DNA of 64,000 nt from Quillaja saponaria (lineage: Eukaryota; Streptophyta; Magnoliopsida; Fabales; Quillajaceae), in NCBI GenBank assembly GCA_029379385.1, contig CM055611.1, positions 4,526,001-4,590,000 of the forward strand, written 5' to 3'. This document shows positions 36,058 through 48,473 of this stretch, piece by piece. Made by a program: the position numbers and the translations under genes. The notes under the pieces are model-generated. The model was not told where the DNA came from, did not search any database, and saw only the letters and a program-made list of their open reading frames with translations. Position 1 is the stretch's first letter. Each line of letters opens with the position of its first letter.

Positions 36058-37221
36058 CTAAGGAAAATTTGGAAAGACCCATAGAGGTGGGGCAACACAA
36101 CAATAGGATGGAGGAGTAAAGAGTGGCTCAATCTTTCCATCCATCAAGTTACAAACACCCATATCTCTTCCCCCTCCACACTCTGTTAAATTTGTGTGGA
36201 ATTCATCTTCACCACTTTCAGCTAAATAGGATTCTTCAGCATCATCGGTGAAGTATATAGAGTTAGGCTTACAACCACAAATATTCAAAGCATCGACAGA
36301 AATAGATGAATTATGGCCCACAAATAAAGCTCTATTCTCCAAAGATTCCAACCTCGTGGAGCTTCTATTACTTATATTCAGCTTGAACACTAGAACCTGA
36401 GTAGTTCCATATGTACAAATTGTACTACCTTCAAACAAAGGTCTTGTGTCTACCCCTATTCGAAAAACAGCCAACAGCTCCCCTGATGATTCAACAAGGT
36501 ACGCCCGCTCAATATGAGAGACAAATCTTTCATCTTTCATACAAAACAACTTTGTCGCTTTTGGTTCAGACCCTTCAATATCACAAACCCATATGTTGCC
36601 CATCCAATCAAGACCATAAATATTTCCTTTGTAACAAGTAACATCAGCAAAACTATCACGCTCTTTAGTCATAGTCCAAGCATTATCTCCAAGTTTAGCA
36701 AAAGCTATGCTATCACAATGTAAAATAATAATGACTTTAAAATCGGATGTGAATGAAGGGTTTGCAGTTAAGAGAGCTCTTCTTATAACTACTGGAAACG
36801 AGGTATATTTTAAATATATCTCGGGTTCGGGGATAGTCCTCAAATTGGGTAGTTGAAATTGAACCCTTGACAATGGATGCAGCAGATTTAAATCAAAATC
36901 TTCTCCGGCTGTAATAAGCCATCCTTCTGGAAAAGAAAAGCAGAATTTTCTTTTAGCTTCTGGCAGTTGTAGATAACGAGTATTACCTTTAGCCAAGCTG
37001 AAAAACCCACGCTTATCATTATGATCTCGTTCTTCTGCTAACATCAACCATATCACCTGCGGGGGCAATTGCTTGATTACATCTTTAACTTGAACATAAA
37101 CAGATCTCCAAGAAGTACAAACTGCACCAAAAGTGACTGAAGCCAAGAAATCCTTAGACGAAATTAATTTCTTCAAAATTATATGAAGAATATCAGGAAG
37201 AAGATTTGCCCAATCACCCAT
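36058..37221 (-). CDS. F-box protein with DUF295 (KIB-like) domain
   Basis: A single uninterrupted 387-codon exon. Residues 1-45 form the F-box (start MGDWANLLPDILHIILKK, then CTSWRSV), which in this family binds SKP1/ASK proteins. The rest matches the DUF295 beta-propeller-like region: an early GFFSLAKGNTRYLQLPE, the GLDWMGNIWVCDIE segment and, near the C-terminus, the NSIYFTDD block followed by DMGVCNLMDGKIEPLF. DUF295 F-box proteins are plant-specific and highly duplicated; some (KIB1-4) act in SCF ubiquitin ligases that target GSK3-like kinases. Substrate and pathway here are unknown. The gene stands alone between repeat-rich spacers, with no sign of decay. Confidence 0.92.
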   Translation of the reverse strand: MGDWANLLPDILHIILKKLISSKDFLASVTFGAVCTSWRSVYVQVKDVIKQLPPQVIWLMLAEERDHNDKRGFFSLAKGNTRYLQLPEAKRKFCFSFPEGWLITAGEDFDLNLLHPLSRVQFQLPNLRTIPEPEIYLKYTSFPVVIRRALLTANPSFTSDFKVIIILHCDSIAFAKLGDNAWTMTKERDSFADVTCYKGNIYGLDWMGNIWVCDIEGSEPKATKLFCMKDERFVSHIERAYLVESSGELLAVFRIGVDTRPLFEGSTICTYGTTQVLVFKLNISNRSSTRLESLENRALFVGHNSSISVDALNICGCKPNSIYFTDDAEESYLAESGEDEFHTNLTECGGGRDMGVCNLMDGKIEPLFTPPSYCCVAPPLWVFPNFP

Positions 37222-37299
37222 TATTTAGATAATAAGAATGAAGACGAAATTTCCACAATTCTTCAGACTAAAGCCTCAAACTTTTACTAGTTTATATTA

Positions 37300-37313
37300 T
37301 ATTTATGTATATA
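37300..37313 (-). promoter_or_regulatory. TATA-like box of the F-box gene
   Basis: The minus strand reads TTATATATAC about 85 bp before the ATG. The position suits a TATA box with a short leader. Local AT-richness makes a chance match possible. Confidence 0.4.
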
Positions 37314-38202
37314 TAATCACACCCTGATCCCACCGCCCTTCGTTGTCGGACGTTTTACTTCTCCCATTCCACTCGGGACACGGAAACATGATACCGCGGA
37401 GAATTTAGTGACTAGTAGTATCCTAACAAAACTAGTTTAACTTAATCCTATCCACTTCAGTTGCACATCCTAACTTAAAAACAATATATATTTTTTAAAA
37501 TAAAATAAATAAAAAAGTTTTTAATTAGGTAAAACAAATTTCAAAAAAATCAGTTAATTTATACTATATAAAAGTGGCTTAATAATAAAAAAATTTCATT
37601 TCTTTTAATATTCTTATGTGTTTTTATTATTATATAGTAAACTGTATATAAAAGTGGCTCAGGAATAAAAATCTTACACAATTTTTGGTTTAAGAATATT
37701 ATTTAGCTAATTGTATATTACATTGTGCATTATATTATGTTTCTACACATGTCAATAAAAAAAATAAAAAAAACTATTTCATATTTATATGTTGATTAAT
37801 TTACATATCAATATATCAGTTAAATTCATTTTGATATTGTTATTTGTGTCCATTCACTAATTTTATGTCAACTAGAAAAGCTTATTTCTTTATTTAACTA
37901 TTTATGCTTTAACCTTACTAATCTTTCTTATTATTTTAACATATTTTTCATATTATCAATTTGACGTAGGACAATAGATATTTTTTGGAAAATTATGAGA
38001 ATTAGTGAGAAAAAAGGGAGACATGAGGAGGAATAGGTAGGGAAGCAAGAAAGGGGAAAAAACTAGATGAAACTTAAGGAGACTTGCAATCAATACTCAA
38101 TATTCAAATTTTCGAAGGTCCTTAAACTAGTGCATTATATAGGCATTACATAAAACTCTAGGACAGAAACATATATAAAATACAAATCTAAAACATAATA
38201 GT

Positions 38203-39288
38203 TGTTATAACTCGACACCTTAGTGATACGTTTTGACTTAAGCATTTTGTATTGTTTTTATTCCTCTTTTTGCTTTATTTTCTTATCTTTTCCTTCCCTT
38301 TTAACCGACTTAGCCTTCTCCTTTTCTTCTATTTTCCCTCGATTCTTCTAGTGTTCTCCTTCCCCTGTTTGAGCCGTGTAACTTAACCTTGCAGCAACCT
38401 TATTTTCTTTCCTTGCTTTGTCTAGCTGTGTATTGTGTCCAAGAATCACCTTGGTAGCCATCATTATGCCTTGTTTTAGAGGGCAGCAACCTTGTTTCAT
38501 ACTTTGCAACAACCAAAAAACTTCCAGCCATGTGTGCATGTGTCGAGCCGTGAGTGTAAGTGTTGTTCCTCTTACAGCCAAGTGGGTACTGAGGTAGCAA
38601 CCTTGTTCTTGGTCTGCAGCCTTGTTAGTTGTTAAACTCTTTTAGCATGTCTATTATGTTGGTGGAGGTAGTAACTTAGTTCAGCCAGTCGTGCTCTATT
38701 CTACCTTGCAACTTTTTTTCTCTTGGTCCTAGCCTCCTTTCATTCTCAAGTGTTGTTGCTGCTTGCTTGGTCGTGTAGGTTGAGGTGTTAGATGTAGTGG
38801 CAGCTTGGGTTGAAGGTGCAACCATGACAGCCCCAACGTCCCCTGTTTTGGGGCTGCCCCTAGGTGACTCCTTCTCTTTCTTACTCGGTTGCTAGAAGAA
38901 AGTTAAGGAGTGTTCTTCTTGGAGTTGAAGTGCATGGCAGCTTGGCATTTGAAGGGCAGCAGTCCTCCTTGCCATGAACCTTGATTTAGTTTAGGTATTG
39001 TTAATTTCCTAGTTTAAGTGAGTTATTTAGGATTTCATTTAAGTTAAATTTTATGTTTGTTGTGTTGTTAAAAGTTTGAACATAAAGAGATTAGGAGAAT
39101 GAAGTTAAGTTTAGAATTGATGGAAGTTGGTATGAAATGAAAAAGAAATTTTGGAAGTTGATTGTACTGGTATGAAAGTTTTAGGATTTACATTCTTTAA
39201 TGATTTGAAATAACTAATCTCAAATTGAATTTACAATTAGAGTATGATAAATGTTAAAACTATGAGTTAATGTTGAACTCTTGGTATG

Positions 39289-39350
<62 letters not shown>

Positions 39351-39578
39351 CATACATAAAATGAAATTAGTCATGCCTCCAAGATGTTTGATGAAATTTT
39401 TAAGAGGAATTAGTTCCAAAGTAATACATGAAATGTAAATATAAATATATATATATGTAGGGTTGAGGAATCGTAGAATGAATTATGAAATGATTACACC
39501 AAGTAACATACATAAAATGAAATTGGTCATGCCTCCAAGATGTTTGATGAAATGTTTAAGAGGAATTAATTCCAAAGT

Positions 39579-39611
<33 letters not shown>

Positions 39612-40731
39612 AGGTTAAGGAATCGTAGAATTAATTATGAAATAATTACACTAAATAATATATAAATTTATGATTTTCAGCTCTAGACCGTGTCATGGAT
39701 ACACTGACACATTCGAACTCTTTGGTTGATAGATTCATGTGTTTAATTGTTTCGGTGAATTTGTATGAATATATTTATACAGTGGTAAATAAGAACAAGT
39801 AGTGCTATGATTGATTTAATTGAATCATGATTGACGTGTGATTTTGTTTGTATTTGATAAGGGCCAGTAAAACTATTTTTTATCTAGAATAGAATCCAGG
39901 TGTACCTAAGATATTTTGATTTGATTATTTGATAATTGATTAAAAATATTTGAGTAACTTAGCCCCGGGGGTGGATATTTAAGGAGTTATATTTACTATT
40001 GGTGTGCGAGAGCAAAAATGCCCTGAGAAATATGTGTATTTGGTGTGCGGGTGTTGAGTTACTCTGATTGGCCTTTTTGGTTGCCTTGTTTGATTTGTGT
40101 GCATATTGAATTATTTGAATTGTATTTGTTTGTTTTATTAAATTATCTACAATTACGTATGTGTGAAATTTAATTATTTTACAATTCATGTTATTCTTAG
40201 ATTATTTAATCTATGTGTTTTATGTATGTATTGATTAATGCTAGTATTCTTTAGATACATTTTTCACTCACTGAGTCTTTATGACTCACCTCTCATTGGT
40301 TTATGTTTTTTTTAGTAACAAGATCTCAATAGATGTCAACCACCGATACTTTGCTTGTCAATTGTATGGCGGCAAGGTATATATTTGAGATCGTTTACTT
40401 GAAGCCAATGAATGAAGTTTGCAGTCATATTAGGCTTTGGGTGTCAGATTTAGTCTTCTGTAGTAGTTCAATTATTTATTGTTTATGGAATAAAATGGTG
40501 CGGAGTTCCTTATGATTACTATTGACAATATGAGCTATTGATTACTATGTTTAGTTAAATTGTTATATATTTTAGTAAATAAGCATTTGTATTTAATTTG
40601 TATTTTCTAAGCTTTACTTTTAGTCTCTAGTTTGGTTAATGGTTTATTTGTTTATTTGATTTGAAGTCAAGGTTACAGAGATTTAGTTACCCATTCCTCT
40701 GACTAGTCATGCTTGTATATGGGATGTGACA
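38203..40731. mobile_element. Solo LTR of about 2.53 kb nested in another element's LTR
   Basis: Starts TGTTATAACTCGACACC and ends GGGATGTGACA, ends typical of long Ty3/gypsy LTRs. Flanks are ATAGT (38198-38202) and GTAGT (40732-40736), a 5-bp target duplication with one change. Removing the insert rejoins the host LTR in register with its partner at 42901-43302. It contains TTTTCACTCACTGAGTC near 40261, a motif I associate with plant gypsy LTRs. No coding sequence, primer site or second copy is present, so an intact element recombined to leave one LTR. Confidence 0.85.
39351..39661. repeat. Tandem duplication, 156 bp unit, inside the solo LTR
   Basis: Copies start at 39351 and 39507. Shared text includes GTCATGCCTCCAAGATGTTTG and GGAATCGTAGAAT. 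Each copy contains a TA run of different length. Confidence 0.85.
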
Positions 40732-43027
40732 GTAGTAAATAATAATAAATAATTAGTCCCTAAGTTCTAATTTTACAAAATAAAATAAACAATTACATAA
40801 AAATAATAAGCTCCCATAAAATTATAAACTCATTCCCTATCATTCTCCCTTTTATTGGAAAAAACTCGACCTTAAGTTTTGTAATAAGGGAAGATGAGGA
40901 CCTCAAGAATAAAATCATGCAATAAGGTCGAGGGCAACAATACAAACCTTGTCAAAGATCATAATAATATGAAAACTGCAATGGGATGACAAAATTGATG
41001 TGTTTGACCTCAGGGAGATAGGTAGGTTTGACAATCTGCTCTATAATGTCATTTGCATGCTTTGAAATTTCATAATCAAGCTCAAAAATATCAAATAGCT
41101 CAATCATGTCTGATACTGTAAATCCTACTCTGAAATGTTGATGTGTTCAATCATATCTATAAGTAAAACCTCATCTTCCATTGTAAGTGAATCAAGTACA
41201 TCATCAATTCATGATCTGGCTCTCATAAAGCAGCTTATCTTCCTTTCATTCCAACATGTCCTGCGACTTCATCTAAATCAAAATCTTGATCCTCCGCAAC
41301 AATTGGGATTGGCCACTCATTTGGAGTATGTCACCTAGTCTGGCTTGGCTGATGAAAGATCTCATTTTTATGACCATATTTCTTAAGCCAAAAGAGGAGC
41401 TTCATCAACTTCATAATCTTGGCTCTCATCATATCAATTTCTTGTATTAATTATCTGTCTCAACCATGACTGTCTCAGGTTCATCAGGGTCTGGACCTAG
41501 CATTGCAAGCACCTCACCCAGTGTAGCACTAATCTCATCAAGTTTTTTTGTTAGTGTTTTTCATATAAGTCTCTATAGGTTCAGGTGTAAAAGGTCTAGA
41601 TAATACTGAGGTTTGACGGCACTGGGTGTAATGGAATGTGTAGTTTGGCTAGTGATAACTAAAATAATGAGTCAATGCATTGACAAACTGAACCAAAGAA
41701 TTCCTATTCCTCTAATTTTCTAAATAAGGAACATAAACTGAACCCGAGCGAGCAATATGAGGGTCATCGTGACAAAAATACCTAGTATCTACAAAGATTC
41801 GAAGGTCCATAATCAAGATATTACACTGCATATTAAGAAAAACAGATAATGACATTACCTAATATCTTAACGATTCTAGATTGACTACCATTACTAAATT
41901 GAATTATTGAAAATTTAAGAGTAAAATATGGGAAGCCTCTCAAAAGATCATTAACATGTCTTACAATCATACGTTTAGATCTACGTGAATAGGCATAATA
42001 AAATAATTCAAGATGCCATGCCATTTTTTTTCTCTTTTTTTCATTTTTTTTTTAACAAAAATTTTAAAATAGCAATCTATGAAACTAATAAAATTCAAAA
42101 GACATAATAAAATAAAGGAATAAATAGAAGAAGTAAGAAAGTAGTATCAATTTCAGCATTTTGAAAATGGACAGTCAAAATCAGAATCAGGAAGCCTAAA
42201 AAACTTAAGAACCAGTCTAACTTCCTCACAAATCGATCTAAAAAATTCAAACCAGATCTGTCGAAGTTACTGAATCAGCACTGTCAACTCTACTGATATG
42301 GCAAGGTCTATTGACGTGGTTGATGAAGTAGGGACGACGTGGTAGGATGATATAGGTGATGATATGGCAGGGTGGCATGGATGTCTGGTGATTGGCCTGG
42401 TGACACGTGGCTCTAAGGCTGACGTGGCATGAGGTGAGTAGTGTTGACGTTGCCCAAGAAAATTTCTGGCACTTGGAGGGGCATGTACGTGCATGAAGTT
42501 GCAGCTTCATCACTCGTCATGCCCGTGGTGGCTAGTGTGGCACACGACAGCTTCTCTGTTGGCCGTTTTGGGTTTTTTTGGCTGGATCTGTAGATTTGGA
42601 GTTTGCGATTTCAATGGTGGTAAACTCTAGAGGTTTTGGACCATTTACAGTGGTGATTTTAGGCCTTATCAATGGTTGTAGTGATTACTTAATGCTGTTG
42701 TTTGGGGAGCTTTCCGGTGAGTTATGAGGGTGGCTGCGGTGAATCTGGGATTGGGAGGACTTGGGCGAGTTGTTTGGTGGTCTCAAGTGATGGAAATGAT
42801 CAAGTTTTGGCAACGGCATACAGTGGATAGTAGCAATTTGTGGCGGTTCACGGTGGTTTTTGTTAAGAAATTTTTTGATCTTTGGCTCTAATACTATATT
42901 TGATGCAGGATAGTAGATGTTTTTAGGGAAATTGTGACAATTAGAGAAAAATTAGGGAAAAATGAGGAGGAATAGGTAGGGAAGCAGGAAAGAAGAAAAA
43001 AACTAGATGAAACGAGGGTTTGGGAGG

Positions 43028-43117
43028 CTTGCAATCAATACTATATTCAAATTTTCTAAGGTCCCCAAACAACTTGCAATCAATACTATATTCAAATTTT
43101 CAAAGGTCCCTAAACAA
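43028..43117. repeat. Tandem duplication, 45 bp unit, in the right LTR
   Basis: CTTGCAATCAATACTATATT is repeated at 43028 and 43073. The left LTR has one unit only, which accounts for most of the length difference between the two LTRs. Confidence 0.9.
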
Positions 43118-43851
43118 GTGCAGACTAAGCCTTTGTATAGACATTACATAAAATCCTATGACGGAAACGTAAACAACATAAAATTCTAAAACAAAATAGC
43201 ATATAATAATAAATAAGTCCCTAAGTTCTAATTTTACAAAATAAAACAAATAATTACATAAAATAATAAGCTCCCATAAAATTGTAAGCTCATTCCCCGT
43301 CACAATTAAATAAAGTTCACCAAATTAAACTTCAACTAAAAAAAAAAAAAACTTCCCTATTTCTTATATGACATAAATCAAGATCTAATAGGCCTATAAA
43401 GAATAATAATAATAAAAGAAAGAATAGACTTTCCTATGTTAAAAAAGAAGGAGAAAAAAGAACATGGGATAGTAAAAAAAAGTTTATCACATAATCAAAA
43501 GAAAAGGAGGAAAGGGTAAAGGTGAAAAGAAAAAATTGTAACGGGTCACAACTATTGATGTTAAGAAATATAGGAAAAAATTAGTACTAATGTCACATCA
43601 TGTTAAAAAAGAAAAAAAGAAGAAGAAGCAAAACCATATGGGTATTGTACAATTCTACTTATTATATAGTTACATTGCCTACCACTCATGTTCATCGTAA
43701 GTTATTGACATGGACGGTGATGACTAAAGCTAAGTACAAATGTAGGGTGGATGTTTAAAATCAGTTGGGCACTTAATACCTATTTTTCATAAGGAATATT
43801 ATATGATTCTTAATAATAATTACATTTAGTTATTATTTTATTTCAAATAAG

Positions 43852-43883
<32 letters not shown>

Positions 43884-44469
43884 CTTTTCTCTAATTTGTT
43901 TTCATTTTAATATTAATAAGATTGTAATTAATTTAGGTATTCGTATTTGATTATCAAACATTTGGATGTCGTCAATTTTGGTTAAGAAGTTTTTGAGATT
44001 ATAATATGATTTATTTTTAGAAAACTTTTGATTAAACAAGATTTTTTGTTAGGAATTTTTTAGGATTTTAACCTTATTATTTTTAAAAAAAAAATCTATT
44101 TATAATCATAAAAAAATAAACAAGAATTTAATGATTAATTTTTTGGCTTATAATTAAGTTTAACCAAGTAAAAAGACTATGATATCCTTATCATTTTCAT
44201 AAATAATTTTCAATACCCTTATAATCTGATTAGTTTTTAATTTTTTTATTATTATCTAAAGAAAAAAAAGTTGATACTTATTTTTATTATGTTGATAGAA
44301 AATAATTAACTGAATACAATTTTAATTAATAATTTCATAAATTATAAGAATTCTTATCAAACACTTTGTACAATTATTATATAATTTAAAATTCAATTAT
44401 AATTCTTAAATAATTAATAAATTGATTATCAATTATAATCAAATATTTTAAGTAAAAGTTAACCGTCCC

Positions 44470-44602
44470 AATTCAGTAACCACACAAAGGTGGAATGCAC
44501 TAACTCATAATTATAGAGATAAATATCCACCACATCAACAAATGGGGGACTCGAACCTGGAACCTTGTAGTCTCAATGCGTCCGCCTTAACTAGTTGAAC
44601 TA
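44470..44602 (-). mobile_element. tRNA-derived SINE, minus strand
   Basis: On the minus strand an A box TAGTTCAACTAGTTAAGG (44602-44585) is followed about 28 bases later by a consensus B box GGTTCGAGTCC (44557-44547). Flanking bases do not fold into a full tRNA, and the body continues as GATGTGGTGGATATTTATCT, so this is a SINE head rather than a tRNA gene. The 3' limit near 44470 is a guess; no target duplication was identified. Confidence 0.7.
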
Positions 44603-44980
44603 AGACCTTATCAACTATTAAAATGTTATAATTAAAATAAACTATTATATTATTTTTTTCGTAACTCTTTTTCTTTTTTGTACTATCTAGCCTCTTTGCA
44701 CACCTATAGGCTGTAAGGGTGTGCAGAAAACACAGTAGTTGAATATGTGTCAGTATTTTATGTAAGAGACTATATTATTATTTTTTTTTTTTACTTTTTT
44801 TTTTTTTTTTTTTGTTTGAATATCAATAAGATTATAATTGTTTTAGAACTATTAATTTTTTTCTTCTTATTAGTCTCAATATTAATAATTCAAAAATACT
44901 GTTGTTTAACTTTTAAATCTTCTTCCATCTTAAAAATTAAATTTTTTTTTTATTTGTTAGATTTATCTATTGTTTATGTA

Positions 44981-45540
44981 CTCAGTTCATTTTAGTTAAT
45001 TACACTTGTGGATTAGTTAAATTCATAGTTCTAATGAACTATCATTAAAAAAAAAAAAAGTCAATTAGAATTTAAATTTCGTGGTTGATTCAATTTAATT
45101 AACATTAGAAACTTATTAACATAAAATAAAAATAATTACAATCCATTAACTAAGAAACCTTGTTAAATTCGGTATCATCCACAAAAAGGAAAAAAAAAGA
45201 AAAAAAGAAACTCATTTCCTTCTTCCATTATCCATCTTAATTTCTTCCTCATTGTAGTACTTAGAAACCAATAAAAGAATTTTATATCACATACAACTTA
45301 AAATTCATTTTTTCAAACATTGACGTTACCAAGATGTGTGTTAAATTTTTTATCACAAACATATTACATCTCATTAATTAATAACAATAGTCAGTAATAG
45401 TTTTTCTTTCCTCAAAATCATCCCAATCACTTTAAATTTAATATAGTCTCCTCCCTTTTCTTGAAGAAAATAAAATTATTTCGTAAACAAAGCATCAATC
45501 AGAATCTTGATAAATATCATACTTTGATTATTATTACTAT
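44981..45540 (+). repeat. Dispersed direct repeat, copy 1 (about 0.5 kb)
   Basis: Matches 47222-47735 along its length. Shared landmarks are ACTTGTGGATTAGTTAAAT, CAATTTAATTA, TTCCTTCTTCCAT and GAATTTTATATCACA. No coding potential. Confidence 0.8.
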
Positions 45541-47221
45541 TTTGTTATTATAGATTAAACTCATTCATGGGTGTTTGCTTGAAATTTTGCAAAATAAAAT
45601 TTTGACTCTTTGTTTTATTTTATTAATTTTAATATCTAACAAATTAGAAAAGAAGTAATAAAATAAAATATTTAGTCTATTTGAAACAAAATAACAACCA
45701 AAAATTATTCATGTAATAGTAAAAACTCATAAAGGGTTTTAAGAAAATATAACTTCTTTTACAAAATCACATTTTTATATTCAAATTTTAAATTTATAAT
45801 TATTAAGTTACTTTGTTTTATAATAATTAACAATATATATATATATCTTTAGCAAAACAACATATGTCGAATAGAAGAAGGAACTTTCAAAACAAAAGAA
45901 AAAAAAAAAGAAAAAATAATTTTACTATGAAAAAAAAAACTTAAATTAATTATAAACTAAATTTTATATTATATTTTGCTGCATAAAATTGAGAAAATGA
46001 CTTAATTGTCTAGTTGAGAAGTTAAACAAACTTTTGATGTCTTATTATCAATCTAATAAATCACATACTAATATCATTGAGAGCTTAGCTCAAACAGTTG
46101 ATTTTTATTCTCCCACCCTCTAATGCCAAGTTTGAGCATTCTCAATAGACCAAGCTCCCAAACAGTTTTATTAACGAGGCTTTAAGTTAATCATTAAAAT
46201 CAAAATTTAAGAAAATGTTCGAACCTTAGTGTCATCATGTGATGCGCATGATACTTTCTCATAATTTTTTTAATTGTTTCTCCAATTTTTGTAAAAAAAT
46301 TATTGAGAAGTTTTTGAAATTTAAAAAAAAAAAAAAAAAAACTGAAGCCATTGGGTAGTAGTCTGGTAGTAGCCAATCCAGGAATAAAGAAAAGACAAGC
46401 TTCATTTTTTATTGAAGAAGAAAATTGGAGGATGCATAGGTTAGGGTAGGGTTTACATGCCAGGGTTTAGAGGATTTGAAAGCTGGTGAATTTGCATACA
46501 TTCACTTCATCACTTTTTTTTTTAATTCATTTGAAAATAAAATGAAGAGAGGACTATACATAAGTAAAACACAACTTATGTATGCATTTTCATTTCTGTG
46601 TGCATGTACATTCATTGTACTCTATACATTGGCCTATTATTTACATTTATGCCCTAGAGCACCTATGAACATTCAGGAAAGGGCACATTGCTGGTAAAGG
46701 CTCCAAATCGCAGTTGCATGAATCCTTGAGATGTTGATAAGGAGGTGGATGAAAATATAAAACTCTAAAAGTAAGAATTTATTAAACAAACAAGTTCTTT
46801 AGTGTCAAAACAATCATGTTGATAAAAAGATAACTCTGATCCTGTTATTAGCCTAATGATTAATGCTGCTTATATAGTATAAAAACTTAATATTATATTA
46901 TTTTAACCTTATAAAATTCTTTTCAATTTTAATATTTTTTTTTGGGGTATGCATATACTTTTAATATTTTATTTATACTCTTGCATTTTTAATATTGAAA
47001 GTCATATATTTGTCTCTTTTCCATTTTGCTGTAAAAGTAAAATTTTGTTAGGTATGAAAATTAAAAAGAAAAAAAAAGAGCCACGATTTGTTTTGTAAAA
47101 TTTTAAGTGCACAACCATAAATTATTTAAATCTATAATGATAAAATGATAAAAAAATAAAAAAATAAAAAAATAAAATCAGAGCAATGATATTTATCAAG
47201 ATTTTGTTTAATACTTTATCA

Positions 47222-47735
47222 CCCAGTTCATTATAGTTAATTATACTTGTGGATTAGTTAAATACAATTCCAATGAAATATCACAAAAAAAAGTCAATTA
47301 TAAAGTCAAAATTAGATTTAAATTATGTGGTTAATTCAATTTAATTATTATTATTGAAAACTTATTACACATAACTCAAATAATAATATTTACAATCTAA
47401 TAACTAAGAAAAGTTGCTAAATTCAGTTCCACCCACACACAAAAAAAAAAAAATCTTCCTTCTTCCATTTTTCATCCTCATTTTAATACATACAAACCAA
47501 TAAGAGAATTTTATATCACAAACAACTTAATTTACCAAGACATATTTTATTAAATTTGCTGTCACTAACATATTACATTTCATTGCTATCAATAGTTGTA
47601 AATAGTTTTTTTTTTTTTTTTCACAAAATGACCCCAAGACATCACTTTACATTTAATAGCTTCCTCTTTAGTCTTTTCTTTAAAGAAATTAATTTCTGTC
47701 AAATAATAAATTTATAAATATTATGCTGCTTTCTT
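47222..47735 (+). repeat. Dispersed direct repeat, copy 2 (about 0.5 kb)
   Basis: Second copy of the 44981-45540 segment in the same orientation, 2.2 kb downstream, with many small indels. It could be a segmental duplication or a pair of LTRs; no primer site or TG...CA ends were found. Confidence 0.8.
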
Positions 47736-48365
47736 GTTTTATAAACCTAAATAAATATAATTAATAGAACACCTATATATTATGTTGTTTCGTCTCAAAT
47801 AGAATGAAAGCACTTTCAAAATGAAAAAGAGAAAAGAAGAAAAAAATCTATTAAATAGTAGAGTTGAATATTAATGGAGTGCTTACCTATTTTGGTGAAC
47901 TATTGAAGAAATAATTGAGATGTTAATCAAGCATAATTATACTCCTAAATAATTAAGAACAACAAATATGGAAGGAAATTTATGTGATAAAATAAAGTGA
48001 GATGAAAAATTTAGTATGGTGATAAATTATAAATAATTTAATTGTTGTTAGAGTTTAGTATTATTAAAAACTTAAAAATATAATATAAAAAGTTATTACT
48101 ATTAAGATAGATAAGATTTATGAAAATAATCCTATCACTATTAAAAAGTTATTTATGTAAAATCAAAGTGTTAGAAGTTGAACTAAAAATGAATAAGAAT
48201 ATAATTAAATTTTTATAAGGGGTATTTTTGATATATATATATATGTGCGGGAATCTGTTCGTAAATATATGATCTTTTTGGTAGTTTGTTTACTTTTTAT
48301 ATATAATTCTTAAATTATATATAAGATTGATGTTGTAACAGTCAACTTCATTTAATTATGTACAG

Positions 48366-48473
48366 TGGGCTAATCCTTCCCCAAAGACTCCAGAGGAAGA
48401 GTTGAAAATTGGCATGTTTGTGTTGACGATGGTCCTTCAGCATAGGACTGAAAGAGTTAGACTATCTTCTTAA
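48366..48473 (+). other. Exon-like scrap of an unrecognised gene
   Basis: After an acceptor-like TTATGTACAG, a 35-codon frame begins WANPSPKTPEEELKIG and ends in TAA. Downstream text to about 48900 has coding-like composition but repeated stops. I do not recognise the family. It may be a decayed exon. Confidence 0.3.

Larger units (their letters stand above)
37962..43302 (-). mobile_element. Non-autonomous LTR element with a nested solo LTR
   Basis: The left LTR is 37962-38202 plus 40737-40842, split by the insertion at 38203-40731. The right LTR is 42901-43302. Both LTRs run TG(A/A)(T/C)G(C/T)AGGA ... CATTCCC(C/T)(G/A)TCA. The outer flanks are both CAATT (37957-37961 and 43303-43307), a perfect 5-bp target duplication. 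The minus-strand primer site TAGTATTAGAGCC (42896-42884) and purine tract AAAAGGGAGAA (40853-40843) are in place. The 2.06 kb interior has only broken gag-like traces on the minus strand (for example FVDTRYFCHDDPHIARSGSV near 41800) and no pol, so it depended on a helper. Confidence 0.9.

Noticed and set aside
44537..44610. Possible tRNA gene (consensus B box)
   Set aside because: The acceptor and D stems do not pair and the body continues past the T arm; a SINE head fits better.
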